A stretch of DNA of 64,000 nucleotides from Cupriavidus necator N-1. Lineage in GTDB: Bacteria > Pseudomonadota > Gammaproteobacteria > Burkholderiales > Burkholderiaceae. The stretch covers positions 558,001-622,000 of the forward strand of contig NC_015727.1 in assembly GCF_000219215.1 (NCBI RefSeq), given 5' to 3'. Numbering within the stretch: position 1 is the stretch's first letter; every line of letters begins with the position of its first letter. The notes beneath the pieces were generated by a model. It did not search any database. It was not told the DNA's origin and saw only the letters and a program-made list of their open reading frames with translations. Both the position numbers and the translations under genes were made by a program. This document shows, piece by piece, positions 35,078 through 43,650 of the stretch.

Positions 35078-36094
35078 ATGACCGAAAAGCTGCTGGATAC
35101 CGACAACGACAACACCATTCGCATGAGCGTGAACGAGGCGAAAGCGCTCGGCGAGGACGCACTGGGCAAGCTGGGGTACACGCCAGAAGAGGCCGCGACG
35201 ATCGCCGCACACCTGGTTGACGCGGCCACTTGGGGCTATGAATTCGCGGGTTTGCCACGGATTCTAGTGATTGCTGAACGGCAGGAACTGAAGAAGCCGC
35301 GTACGCCGGTATCGATCGTGCGCGAGACGCCGGTGTCAGCGTTGCTCGATGGCGGAAACAATGTGGGCTACATCTCGCTCAACCGTGCCGTCGAGGTCGT
35401 CATCGAAAAGGTACGCCAGTCCGGCATTGCCATCGTCGGCCTGCGCAATAGCTGGTTTGCCGGGCGCAATGCCTATTACCTGGAGAAGATTGCCCGGGAA
35501 GGGTTTGCCACGCTTTACTTTGGCAGCAGCAGTCCCACCGTGGTGCCGCCCGGGGCGGTTCGCAAGGCGCTCGGCACCAATCCGCTCGCCATTGCGCTAC
35601 CCGGCAAGATCGATCCGTTCATCTTCGATATGGGCACGGCCTCGGTCATGTCGGGTGAACTGCTGATGAAGGCGTTTCTGGGCGAGACGTTTCATGAGGA
35701 CGTCGGCATCGACAAGCACGGCCAACCGACGCGCGTCGCGAGCGAATTGCTGGAGGGCGGTGTGCTGCCCTTTGGCGGACACAAGGGCTATGGCCTGTCG
35801 GTCGCCATCCAGGCGCTCGGACTGGTGGCGGGCGCACGGATGCGCAACGGCGACGTCAGTGACTTTGGCTACCTCTTCGTGGCATTCAATCCGGAACTTC
35901 TGATGCCGACTGAACAGTTCACGTCGGAGATGGAGGAACTGCTGGTCAGCATCAGAGGACTTCCGCGGCAAGCCGGTGTCGCGGAAATCCGCATTCCTTC
36001 CGAGCGCGGTTTTCGCGAGCGGGAGCTCCGGCGCAAGCAAGGCGTCCTCGTCAACAAGCGCGTCGTAGAACGCTTGCAGCAGTTGACCCACTGA
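35078..36094 (+). CDS. Ldh2/malate dehydrogenase-family NAD(P) oxidoreductase
   Basis: A 338-residue enzyme of the Ldh_2 family (type 2 malate/L-lactate/ureidoglycolate dehydrogenases). It carries NVGYISLNRAVEVVIEK, RNSWFAGRNAYY in place of the usual N-S-x-H-F-G motif, FGSSSPTVVPPG, GTNPLAIALPG and FGGHKGYGLSVAIQAL. The change of the conserved His/Gly segment suggests an unusual substrate. It oxidises a 2-hydroxyacid or reduces a 2-ketoacid. It is flanked by two Bug binding proteins on the same strand. Confidence 0.88.
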   Translation: MTEKLLDTDNDNTIRMSVNEAKALGEDALGKLGYTPEEAATIAAHLVDAATWGYEFAGLPRILVIAERQELKKPRTPVSIVRETPVSALLDGGNNVGYISLNRAVEVVIEKVRQSGIAIVGLRNSWFAGRNAYYLEKIAREGFATLYFGSSSPTVVPPGAVRKALGTNPLAIALPGKIDPFIFDMGTASVMSGELLMKAFLGETFHEDVGIDKHGQPTRVASELLEGGVLPFGGHKGYGLSVAIQALGLVAGARMRNGDVSDFGYLFVAFNPELLMPTEQFTSEMEELLVSIRGLPRQAGVAEIRIPSERGFRERELRRKQGVLVNKRVVERLQQLTH

Positions 36095-36113
36095 TATCTG
36101 GCAGGAGACAGGC

Positions 36114-37100
36114 ATGAGCAAGCTATTTTCACGCAGAAGACTGTTGACCACGACACTGGCATTGGCGGTCGCGTCGACAGCTGGCGGCGCCTGGGCCCAG
36201 CGGCCTTATCCCAACCGGCCTGTCAAGATCCTCGTCGGATTCGCGCCGGGAGGCTTTACCGATGTCGCCGCACGCCTGGTCGCGCAGAAACTTTCCATGG
36301 CACTGGGCCAGCCCGTCGTGGTTGAAAACCGGCCCGGCGCGAACGGGTTGATCGCAAGCGATGCGACCGCGAATTCGCCACCGGACGGCTATACGTTGAT
36401 GCTGTCTTCGATCGGCCTCACCACGAATCCACTGCTTACCAAGCGGGTGCATTACGACCCAGTCAAGGGGTTCACCCCGATTTCACTGCTTGCCATTGTG
36501 CCCAATGTCCTGGTTACCTATCCCGGTGTGCCGGCAAAGAGCCTTGCCGAACTTCTGGCACTGGCGCGCACCCGTCAGTCACCGTTGACGCAGGCGTCCG
36601 CGGGGAACGGTTCCCCGGGGCACCTCTCTGGCGCGTTGTTGCAGGTGATGGCGGGGATACGGCTGGATCATGTTCCCTACAAAGGATCGGGCCCGGCAAT
36701 CAATGACCTGATCGGTGGTCACGTCGATATTTCCTTCCCCACGATTCCGACGGCCTTGCCGCTGGTGAAGGCTGGCAAGGTCCGGGCGCTTGCCGTCACA
36801 GGGGGCAAGCGCTCGCCGTTGATGCCCGATGTACCGACCGTCGCGGAGGCGGGCGTGCCGGGGTATGACACTGGAGGGTGGTATGGGCTGGTGGGGCCGG
36901 CCGGCATGCCCGGGGACATTGCCGTGCTGCTCAGCAACGAGGTCGCAAAGATCATGAAGATGCCCGATGTCAGGGAGCGCTTCATCGCCGAAGGCGCCGA
37001 ACCGGTCGGATCGAATAGCGCGGATATGAACGCATTCCTCGTCAAGGACGTGGAGCGTTGGACCGGAGTCGTGAAGGCTGCGCATATCGAAGCCAAGTAA
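36114..37100 (+). CDS. Bug-family (TctC) periplasmic substrate-binding protein
   Basis: A 328-residue exported binding protein. Its signal peptide ends near AGGAWAQ, followed by RPYPNRPVKILVGFAPGGFTDVAAR, GQPVVVENRPGANGLIASD and PDGYTLML. An AGGAGACAGGC site precedes the ATG. It starts 19 bases after the Ldh-family gene and is followed by an MmgE/PrpD gene, so transport and turnover of one acid are probably linked. Again no TctAB is present. Confidence 0.92.
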   Translation: MSKLFSRRRLLTTTLALAVASTAGGAWAQRPYPNRPVKILVGFAPGGFTDVAARLVAQKLSMALGQPVVVENRPGANGLIASDATANSPPDGYTLMLSSIGLTTNPLLTKRVHYDPVKGFTPISLLAIVPNVLVTYPGVPAKSLAELLALARTRQSPLTQASAGNGSPGHLSGALLQVMAGIRLDHVPYKGSGPAINDLIGGHVDISFPTIPTALPLVKAGKVRALAVTGGKRSPLMPDVPTVAEAGVPGYDTGGWYGLVGPAGMPGDIAVLLSNEVAKIMKMPDVRERFIAEGAEPVGSNSADMNAFLVKDVERWTGVVKAAHIEAK

Positions 37101-37155
37101 GGTAGGGCGCGTGCGCGCCGGCAAAATTTTGTCGACCATTCGGAATCCCCTCAAG

Positions 37156-38547
37156 ATGACACCTATCACAGAGACGTCACATCAGCCGCTGGCCAACGCA
37201 CGCCGGCTCATCGAGTTCCTGCACGGGCTTGGCAACGAATGCCCGACCGCGCCCATGGAGAAAGCCCGTTGGTGCCTGCTCGATGCGTTGGGCTGCGCAC
37301 TGCTTGGGGCACGTCAGCCCTGGAGCGAGATCATGACCGCGGAGGTGCTCGCGGACGGCACTCACGGTTCGTGCACCATTGTTGGCCGGGTCGGCAACGT
37401 CGCACCCAGCCATGCCGCGCTGTGCAACGGCACGGCGATGCACGGGTTCGAACTGGACGACTTGTTATCCGAGGCCCTGATTCATCCGGGGGCGGTCATC
37501 GTGCCGGCCGTGCTCGCCGCAGCCGAAGCCGCGGAGGCCACCGGTGTGCAGATGCTGCGGGCCATCGCGGCGGGGTACGAGGCGACCGCACGCATCAGCA
37601 TGGCGTTGGGCATGGATCCCTCGCAGCGCGGCTTTCACAAGACCAGCGTGGTGGGCCCCGTCGCCGGGGCGATTGCCGCGGGCGTGGCGATGCGCCTGCC
37701 GCTGGACCAGTTGCTCAACGCAGTCGGACTCGCGTGTTCCTGCGCATCCGGAGTCAAGAACTTCGCGGTTGGCTCCGCGGGCATGGTCAAACGCATGCAC
37801 GCTGGCCGCGCTGCCGAAGCGGCGGTTCGCATGGCGATGCTTGCGCGCCGCGGTTTCACCGCGCCACCCGGGGCGATCGATGGCAAGTTTGGATTGCTTG
37901 ATGCATTCAGCGGCGACACTGCAAAACCGGCGTTGCTCGATGCAAACCTTGGAAACCGTTGGGCCCTTGATGACGTCTGGGTAAAGGTGTATCCCATCTG
38001 TGGCTGGATCCAGGGGGTGGTGCAATTGCTTCTTGCGATGCGCGAGCAGAGCGGCGTCGAAGCGCACAAGGTCGCCAGAATCGTGGTCGCGACAAGCGCA
38101 TTCGCCGTTCGGTACAACGGCAATACGGAGGTGGCCGATACCATGGATGCGCAGTACAGCATCCCTTACTGTGCATCGGTCGCGCTTACCGGGGATCCGG
38201 GAGATCCGAAGGCGTTCAGCCTGGATGCGATTGGCGACCCGGTCCGGGCCGAGCTGGCGAAGCGGGTCGAGCTCCTGGTGGATCCTGTCGCGGATGAGGT
38301 GTATCCAAAGCAGTTTGCCTGCCGTGTTGAAGTCCATCTGAAAGGTGGCGGCGTCTTGCATGCGCAGACGCGCGACGCGCACGGAACGCCTGGGAATCCT
38401 TGCGACATCGGAGAGCAGATCGATAAGTTCAATCGCCTGGCAAGCCTGTCCGGCTTTGCTGTTCCCGCGCAAGCCGTGGTGGATGCGGTGCAGAGACTGG
38501 AGTCGCTGACGTCGGTGACGACCCTGACCAGGCTGCTTCGTCCATAG
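37156..38547 (+). CDS. MmgE/PrpD family protein
   Basis: A 463-residue protein of the MmgE/PrpD family (2-methylcitrate dehydratase, cis-aconitate decarboxylase and relatives). Landmarks are KARWCLLDALGCALLGARQPW near the N-terminus, HAALCNGTAMHGFELDDL, HPGAVIVPAVLAAAE, GFHKTSVVGPVAGA, and GIKNFAVGSAGMVKRMHAGRAAE-like sequence. The family dehydrates or decarboxylates tricarboxylates or related hydroxyacids. Next to two Bug proteins and an Ldh-type enzyme, a branched or tricarboxylic acid substrate is plausible. The ATG at 37156 was preferred to a GTG at 37111. A terminator follows. Confidence 0.9.
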   Translation: MTPITETSHQPLANARRLIEFLHGLGNECPTAPMEKARWCLLDALGCALLGARQPWSEIMTAEVLADGTHGSCTIVGRVGNVAPSHAALCNGTAMHGFELDDLLSEALIHPGAVIVPAVLAAAEAAEATGVQMLRAIAAGYEATARISMALGMDPSQRGFHKTSVVGPVAGAIAAGVAMRLPLDQLLNAVGLACSCASGVKNFAVGSAGMVKRMHAGRAAEAAVRMAMLARRGFTAPPGAIDGKFGLLDAFSGDTAKPALLDANLGNRWALDDVWVKVYPICGWIQGVVQLLLAMREQSGVEAHKVARIVVATSAFAVRYNGNTEVADTMDAQYSIPYCASVALTGDPGDPKAFSLDAIGDPVRAELAKRVELLVDPVADEVYPKQFACRVEVHLKGGGVLHAQTRDAHGTPGNPCDIGEQIDKFNRLASLSGFAVPAQAVVDAVQRLESLTSVTTLTRLLRP

Positions 38548-38572
38548 TAAAAAGCTTGCCATGGTGACACGC

Positions 38573-38600
38573 GACCCGCGTCAGAGCGGGTCGGTTTTCT
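38573..38600 (+). terminator. Intrinsic terminator after the MmgE/PrpD gene
   Basis: GACCCGC and GCGGGTC form a 7-bp stem with a 6-base loop, followed by GGTTTTCTT. It closes the transcription unit that includes two Bug, an Ldh-type and the MmgE/PrpD gene. Confidence 0.7.
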
Positions 38601-38627
38601 TGCGGAGACCCTTTCGGCTAGGGCCGG

Positions 38628-38930
38628 TCAGGCGGCCTCAGCCACCTGGGGATGGAAACGCCCCTTTTTCAGCCGGCGGATATTCACTGTTTCAAACACG
38701 CCGGCAGCGTGAAAGGTTTCGCCTTCGATGAAGCGCTGCGCCTCGGCCCGGCTCGGTACGTCGATAATAAAAAAGCTACCCACGAAGGCGGAGCCATCGT
38801 CGTTTTGTTGCGGACCAGAGAAAAAGATCTTGTCGTTCCAGCCATCCAGATAAGCGCGATGCGTGGTCAGGTATTTCTCGCGCAGTGCAGCGGAATTCGG
38901 CTTGTCGGTGCAGTTGATCATCCAAAGCAT
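38628..38930 (-). CDS. YciI-like family protein
   Basis: A 100-residue protein starting MLWMINCTDKPNSAALREKYL. It has the YciI/dimeric alpha-beta-barrel pattern: TTHRAYLDGW with the conserved His, FVGSFFIIDVPSRAEAQRFIEG and a final ETVNIRRL strand. The start at 38930 is fixed by an AGGAG nine bases upstream; the longer open frame before it is unsupported. It diverges from an SDR gene. YciI proteins are small enzymes or ligand-binding proteins; here it may act on an intermediate of the pathway. Confidence 0.83.
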   Translation of the reverse strand: MLWMINCTDKPNSAALREKYLTTHRAYLDGWNDKIFFSGPQQNDDGSAFVGSFFIIDVPSRAEAQRFIEGETFHAAGVFETVNIRRLKKGRFHPQVAEAA

Positions 38931-39130
38931 TTCTGTATCTCCTGGTGGTGATATTCCAGCATCGAGTTCCGGCATTGGCAGCCGGCCCGTGAGCAGCATC
39001 ATAGGGCGATGCGTGTCCCCTGCTTTGCAGCGTGACATTGAATGACTTGCAATGCTGCGTTGAAGATTCACGGCCCATTGCCGCAACTCCGCCACCTACA
39101 ATTTCTTCAGTTCAATCAAGGAGAATGAAG

Positions 39131-39916
39131 ATGCGACTGAGAGATAAGGTGGCGATTGTCACGGGAGGCGGCTCCGGCCTCGGCAAGGCCATCGCCTTGC
39201 GCTTTGCCAGCGAAGGCGCCATCGTGATCATCGTGGATGTGAATGAAGCAGCGATGGCGTCGACCACAGAAGAGATTCAAGGCCTGGGCGGGAAGGCGCG
39301 TGCTTACAAGGTGGACGTGACGCAGCAGCAGGACCTGCGCAACTTCATGGAAGACGTGGTCGCCGCCGAAGGGCGAGTCGACATCCTCATCAACAATGCT
39401 GGCATCACCCGCTACCGGGCATTCGGCAGTATGGGCGATGCGGACTGGAGTGCGGTGCTCGATCTCGACCTGAAAGGCGTCTTCTTTTGCGCGCAGGCGG
39501 CGGCGCCCTATATGGAACGACAGCAGTACGGCAAGATCGTCAATATCTCGTCAAGCCTGGGTACCGGGACCACGCCGCATATCGGCGGGCTGACCCCCGG
39601 GGCCAGCGCGCCTTATGCCTCTGCCAAAGCCGCGGTCATCCAACTGACGAAGACACTGGCGCGAGAACTTGGCCCCAGTGGTGTCAATGTCAACTGTGTG
39701 GCGCCGGGCTTTTTCCTGACACCGCTGACAGGCGCCACGCGGAGCCCGGATGAGGTGGCGGAGCATATCCGTGTTCGTACCAGTATGGCTGTTCTCAATC
39801 GGCCCGGGCGGCTGGAAGAGCTTGCCGCAACCGTGTTGTTCTTCGCCACTGACGATTCCAGCTTTGTTACCGGCCACACACTTTATGTGGACGGTGGGCG
39901 AACCGACCGGATGTAA
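39131..39916 (+). CDS. SDR-family oxidoreductase (FabG-like)
   Basis: A 261-residue short-chain dehydrogenase with TGGGSGLG (about 14-21) and an Asp after the second strand (IIVDVNEA), which favours NAD over NADP. It also has NNAGITRYRAFGSM, NISSSLGTG, YASAKAA as the active-site Y-x-x-x-K, and a C-terminal LYVDGGRTDRM. The ATG at 39131 has AAGGAG at a proper distance; the one at 39125 is too close to it. It precedes another Bug gene on the same strand. The substrate is unknown. Confidence 0.88.
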   Translation: MRLRDKVAIVTGGGSGLGKAIALRFASEGAIVIIVDVNEAAMASTTEEIQGLGGKARAYKVDVTQQQDLRNFMEDVVAAEGRVDILINNAGITRYRAFGSMGDADWSAVLDLDLKGVFFCAQAAAPYMERQQYGKIVNISSSLGTGTTPHIGGLTPGASAPYASAKAAVIQLTKTLARELGPSGVNVNCVAPGFFLTPLTGATRSPDEVAEHIRVRTSMAVLNRPGRLEELAATVLFFATDDSSFVTGHTLYVDGGRTDRM

Positions 39917-40031
39917 GCAGGCCCGAGCCAGATTGACGCCAAGCGCCGAAGTGATTCGGCACTTGGCTTGTGCCGGACAGATGCCGCACGAAGCGGCACG
40001 CGAAATCCTTCCCACCCTGGAGAACAGAATC

Positions 40032-41045
40032 ATGGAGACAATGGTTCCATTGCAGTCGAGGAGTATCCGTCGTTTGCTCATTTCACTGCCTTTGCTCGCG
40101 GCCAGCGCGGTATTGATGCAACCGGTTGCGGCCCACGCAGGCTACCCGGATAAACCGATCAAGCTGCTAATCGGTTTTCCGCCAGGCGGCTCGACCGACC
40201 TGATCGGGCGGCTGGTCGGGGAAAGGCTGTACAAGGCGTTGGGCCAGCCAGTTGTCATCGAGAACCACGGGGGCGCCAATGGCGTGGTCGCGGCCAATGC
40301 CGTCGCGGCTGCGGCCCCCGATGGCTACACGCTGTTGTTGACTTCCATGGGGATGACGACCAATCCCTACCTGTACACAAAATCGGCGCGTGACCCGGTC
40401 AAGGATTTCACCCCGATTTCGCTGCTGGCTAACGTTCCTAACGTGATCGTGGTTAATCCGAAGCTGCCGGCGCGCAACCTGGACGAACTGATGCATCTGG
40501 CCCGGTCCCACAAAACGCCTCTGACCTCGGCCACGACGGGCCAGGCGGCGCCGGGTCATCTGGCTACGGAACTGCTGCAGCGGGCTGCCAACGTTAGATT
40601 CTCGTTCGTGCCGTACAAAGGCTCGGGCCCGGCATTGAACGATGTCATGGCCGGCTACGTGGACATGTCACTGCCGACTATCGTCGCTGCATTGCCGGCG
40701 ATCCGGTCCGGCAAGGTACGAGCCATCGCAGTGACCGGAACCGGCCGGTCCAGCATGCTGCCGGATGTCCCGACTCTGTCAGAAGCGGGATTGAAGGATC
40801 TTGGTGGCACCTCGGGGTGGTACGGCCTGATCGGCCCGGCAAAAATGCCACGTGAGGTTGTCGAACGACTCAGCCAGGCTGTCGTCAAAATCATGAACAG
40901 CGCCGACGTACGGGAACGTTTTCAAGCCAACGGTGCCGATCCGGTCGGGTCCAATAGTGATGAAATGGCCGCCTTCGTCGCGCAGGACTACCGTCGATGG
41001 GGTGAACTGATCCGAGCCGCCAACATCAAGGCGGAAGGCCAATAA
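40032..41045 (+). CDS. Bug-family (TctC) periplasmic substrate-binding protein
   Basis: A 337-residue exported binding protein. The signal peptide runs to VAAHAG, followed by YPDKPIKLLIGFPPGGSTDLIGR, GQPVVIENHGGANGVVAANAVA and PDGYTLLLTSMGMTTNP. This third Bug protein resembles the one at 36114 closely (both have the TPISLLA.VPN and VPYKGSGPA.ND segments), pointing to duplication. Most of the open frame upstream overlaps the SDR gene and is not translated sense. It lies before a CapA-like gene with its own promoter. Confidence 0.91.
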   Translation: METMVPLQSRSIRRLLISLPLLAASAVLMQPVAAHAGYPDKPIKLLIGFPPGGSTDLIGRLVGERLYKALGQPVVIENHGGANGVVAANAVAAAAPDGYTLLLTSMGMTTNPYLYTKSARDPVKDFTPISLLANVPNVIVVNPKLPARNLDELMHLARSHKTPLTSATTGQAAPGHLATELLQRAANVRFSFVPYKGSGPALNDVMAGYVDMSLPTIVAALPAIRSGKVRAIAVTGTGRSSMLPDVPTLSEAGLKDLGGTSGWYGLIGPAKMPREVVERLSQAVVKIMNSADVRERFQANGADPVGSNSDEMAAFVAQDYRRWGELIRAANIKAEGQ

Positions 41046-41101
41046 CCGCGGTAAGGGTGCGCCACCGGGTCCACGGGCAAAGCCGAAGCGGCGGCCGCGC
41101 C

Positions 41102-41130
41102 TTGGCACGCATCCTGGCAGGTGCTAACAT
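41102..41130 (+). promoter_or_regulatory. Putative promoter of the CapA-like gene
   Basis: TTGGCA and TAACAT are 17 bases apart, and TG precedes the -10 box (TGCTAACAT). The expected start point at about 41137 falls within operator pair B, so binding there would block transcription. Confidence 0.6.
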
Positions 41131-41132
41131 CT

Positions 41133-41168
41133 GTTCTTACAAGTGGCACCGATTCCGATAATCGGAAC
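41133..41168. promoter_or_regulatory. Operator pair B: two 17-bp palindromes, 19-bp pitch
   Basis: Site B1 is GTTCTTACAAGTGGCAC (41133-41149). B2 is ATTCCGATAATCGGAAC (41152-41168), nearly a perfect inverted repeat and very like known IclR-family operators. The pair begins two bases after a -10 box. Confidence 0.65.
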
Positions 41169-41195
41169 TTAACGAAGCGTCGTGAGGAGATAGGT

Positions 41196-42311
41196 ATGTC
41201 TGGCAGTGTGACGGTGTTGATCGGCGGTGACTGTGGTCCTGCGCATGGGGCGCGGGATGGTTTTGCGATTGAGGGCTACACGGAGTTGGTGCGCCCCGTG
41301 CTCGAGCAGGCGGACATGCGGTTCGTGAACTGCATGCGGACTTATTCGAACCGAGGTATCAAGGCGGACCACGCACCACAGGTAGCGCAGCCGGTCGAGA
41401 TGGCGGAGATCTACACCAACGGCATGTTTGACGCCGTCACCATGTCGAACAACCACACCTATGACGCCGGGCCTGACGCCATGCTGGATACCCGCGATTT
41501 GCTGAATTCGCGGGGCATTCAGGTGACAGGTGCGGGTCGGAACCTCAAGGAAGCCCGCCGTGCCGCAATCGTGGAAAAGAACGGCGTGAAGGTGGCCTAC
41601 CTTGGCTATACGTCGGTCGCCGCGGCCGGCAGCGAAGCCAGGCCCGACAAGCCCGGCGTCACGTCGATCCGGATCAGGACGTCCTACGAAACCCGCGGTC
41701 CGCACCAACCAGTTGGCATCCGGACGGAGCCCGATCCCGAGGATCTGGCCATGCTTCTGGAAGACATCCGGGAGCTGCGCAAGGAAGCGGACATTGTCAT
41801 CCTGGCTTTTCACTCCGGCGTCATTCGCCTGCCACGCGTGATCGCGGACTACCAGGTAGCCGTTTCGCACGCCGCCATCGATGCAGGCGCCGACCTGGTC
41901 GTCGCGCATGCGCCGCACATTCCGAAGGCGGTGGAAGTCTACAAAGGCAAGACGATTTTCTACAGCCTGGGCGTTTTTGCCATGACGAAGGGCTTCCCGG
42001 CACCGTCCTGGTCAGAGCCGGCATGGGCACATGGTGCGGTCCGGAATCATACCGATCTCGATCCCGATTACCCGCTCATGCCATATGGCAAGGCGTGTAC
42101 CCTGAGCCTGTTAGCGAAAGCAGTGGTGTCAAAGGAAGGGGTGCTGCGCGTCGGATTCCTGCCCATGGCGATGGACCAGCGGTACCGGCCGGAAGTTTTG
42201 CGCCGCGGACATCCGAAGTTCGACGAGGTCGTCAATTACCTGGAATGGGCGTCCGTGGATATGCCGCATACCTTCCATGTTGAAGGGGACGAGGTAATCG
42301 TCACCGCCTGA
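41196..42311 (+). CDS. CapA-family (PGA_cap) metallophosphoesterase-like protein
   Basis: A 371-residue protein of the CapA/PGA synthesis family. It has VTVLIGGDCGPAHGARDGF at the N-terminus, MSNNHTYDAGPDAMLDTRDLL, GAGRNLKEARRAAIVEKNGVKVAYLGYTS, VILAFHSGV, and VVAHAPHIPKAVEVYKGKTIFYSLG near the end. Asp and His residues typical of the calcineurin-like fold are present. There is no signal peptide or membrane anchor, unlike capsule CapA, so a cytoplasmic hydrolase role in catabolism is more likely than capsule synthesis. The start is fixed by GTGAGGAGATAGGT. A strong terminator follows. Confidence 0.85.
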   Translation: MSGSVTVLIGGDCGPAHGARDGFAIEGYTELVRPVLEQADMRFVNCMRTYSNRGIKADHAPQVAQPVEMAEIYTNGMFDAVTMSNNHTYDAGPDAMLDTRDLLNSRGIQVTGAGRNLKEARRAAIVEKNGVKVAYLGYTSVAAAGSEARPDKPGVTSIRIRTSYETRGPHQPVGIRTEPDPEDLAMLLEDIRELRKEADIVILAFHSGVIRLPRVIADYQVAVSHAAIDAGADLVVAHAPHIPKAVEVYKGKTIFYSLGVFAMTKGFPAPSWSEPAWAHGAVRNHTDLDPDYPLMPYGKACTLSLLAKAVVSKEGVLRVGFLPMAMDQRYRPEVLRRGHPKFDEVVNYLEWASVDMPHTFHVEGDEVIVTA

Positions 42312-42348
42312 GGCAGGCCCACGAAACAAGGGGTAAAGGCGTTCCGTT

Positions 42349-42394
42349 AAGCCACCGTGGTCGCCGCGAAAGCGGAGATCACGGTGGCTTTTTC
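42349..42394 (+). terminator. Intrinsic terminator of the CapA-like gene
   Basis: AAGCCACCGTG pairs with CACGGTGGCTT (11 bp) around a 20-base loop that itself can pair (CCGC with GCGG), followed by TTT. It is a strong rho-independent terminator. Confidence 0.8.
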
Positions 42395-42408
42395 AACGCC
42401 AACGGACC

Positions 42409-42430
42409 AAAAAAAGCCCGCCAACGCGGG
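42409..42430 (-). terminator. Possible intrinsic terminator for the convergent cupin gene
   Basis: Read on the minus strand, CCCGC-GTTG-GCGGG is followed by C and seven T. It lies 118 bases past the cupin stop and faces the plus-strand terminator at 42349. Confidence 0.6.
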
Positions 42431-42547
42431 AAAAGCCCGGTTCAGTGATGGATCCCCGGGGGCGAGACATTCGGTAAAGCCTGGACCAGCTAATCGCACA
42501 CGCTGCTGCGGGCAGACGCCCTACCAGAGGGCGTGCCGCCACACTCG

Positions 42548-43312
42548 CTATTGCCAAGCCGCGCGGTCTTCGCGCGGATATTGAAGCACCATTGCCTCCA
42601 GGCCTTTCGCGCCAGCACGGATCTCGAACTTTTCCTCGTTCGGCTCCACGACCACCATGGACCACTGCGGCAGTTCTTCGTCGCCATGAACTAGGCTGCC
42701 GTTTCCGACGAAGATGTAGTAGCCGCCAGCGGCACGGGGATCAGGACCCTGTACGGTCATGCCTTCACCGAGCCGGACGACTTGTGCGGCCATGCCATCC
42801 GATTCGTCTGCGAACAGCGTCTCCCATGCCACTTCCGTGCGGGCTTTGAGAACCGGCTCGGTGGAAAAGCGCACCGGCTCTGAAGTCAGGTGCCTGCGTT
42901 TGCTTTGTTCCAGCTTCTCGCGGTACCCCGGCTTGTCGAGATAGATCGGCTCGGAATTCCCGGTGTACATGCGCATCGCCACGAACGACAGGCCTTGCGG
43001 GCCGGAAACGATCGGGCCGTACGCGGTGTGGTGATCCTTGAACTGGACCGTCAGCGGCTGCAACACCTGGCCACGGTTGCCGATGGTACCCGACCCGGCG
43101 ACGAAGAGTTGAAACATCGTCACACCGTGGAAGTGCGGGACGATGGTTTCGTTGGCGTCCAGTTCCGACATCGTGGCCTGCGGGCCCGGCTGCCGCTCGT
43201 TGGAAGAGCGCGGGCCAAAGTACACGGTTCCCCAATGCTTGTTGCCAGTCCCCGGGGAAACCACAACATTTCGCTTCGCAATGGCGTCGGCGCCACTTCG
43301 CGTGTAAATCAT
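42548..43312 (-). CDS. Cupin-fold protein
   Basis: A 254-residue protein with two cupin-like halves: TIVPHFHGVTMFQLFVAGSG with HFH-type metal ligands in the first, and GGYYIFVGNGSLVHGDEELPQWSMVVVEPNEE in the second. The ATG at 43312 was chosen because AAAGGAG lies seven bases upstream; another ATG two codons earlier is too close to it. It is divergent from the acyl-CoA synthetase gene with an array of palindromes between. Possible roles are a dioxygenase or isomerase acting on the pathway substrate. Confidence 0.82.
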   Translation of the reverse strand: MIYTRSGADAIAKRNVVVSPGTGNKHWGTVYFGPRSSNERQPGPQATMSELDANETIVPHFHGVTMFQLFVAGSGTIGNRGQVLQPLTVQFKDHHTAYGPIVSGPQGLSFVAMRMYTGNSEPIYLDKPGYREKLEQSKRRHLTSEPVRFSTEPVLKARTEVAWETLFADESDGMAAQVVRLGEGMTVQGPDPRAAGGYYIFVGNGSLVHGDEELPQWSMVVVEPNEEKFEIRAGAKGLEAMVLQYPREDRAAWQ

Positions 43313-43402
43313 CGTCATTCTCCTTTGCGTCTGCCGCAAATCGCGGAAGGGCTCCGCGCTCGTTTGCGGGTTGCTCAGCGCCTTCTGGCAACCCATGTCA
43401 CC

Positions 43403-43411
43403 ATCGTAGCA
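43403..43411 (-). promoter_or_regulatory. Extended -10 box for the cupin gene
   Basis: On the minus strand the bases read TGCTACGAT, fitting TG-N-TANNAT. The hexamer ends exactly six bases from the nearest palindrome (43415-43431), the same distance as at the FadJ-like gene promoter (59837-59842). Confidence 0.45.
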
Positions 43412-43414
43412 GAA

Positions 43415-43507
43415 GTTTTGATCAATAGCATCAGTTTCGAACAACGGAACCATTACGGAAGCGTTGTTGTGGTTTCGTTCATCAGAACCGATTCCAAAAA
43501 TGTTGAC
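43415..43507. promoter_or_regulatory. Operator array C: up to five 17-bp sites on a 19-bp pitch
   Basis: Sites: GTTTTGATCAATAGCAT (43415), GTTTCGAACAACGGAAC (43434), a degenerate one at 43453, GTTTCGTTCATCAGAAC (43472) and a half-matching ATTCCAAAAATGTTGAC (43491). All start points differ by multiples of 19. The array lies between the divergent cupin and acyl-CoA synthetase genes and touches promoters on both sides. Confidence 0.65.
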
Positions 43508-43531
43508 TGGCGCGGCAGCTCAGACTAAAGT
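43503..43531 (+). promoter_or_regulatory. Putative sigma70 promoter of the acyl-CoA synthetase operon
   Basis: TTGACT and TAAAGT are 17 bases apart. The -35 box overlaps the last site of operator array C. The start codon lies 120 bases downstream. Confidence 0.5.
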
Positions 43532-43650
43532 CAGGACTATCGGAGCCGGCCCAGCGCCTGGCCCGCAGGGGGCTGCTCGTCGCAGACGTTGTCGCGCACC
43601 AGGTGCGCAGTTTTGTCCCGATGTCGGTCGGGAATGGATCAACTCTAGGT

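Noticed and set aside
38947-38982. GTTCCGGCATTGGCAGC just upstream of the YciI-like gene, as a further operator
   Set aside because: Only the left half matches and no partner site is found 19 bases away, so it was not counted.
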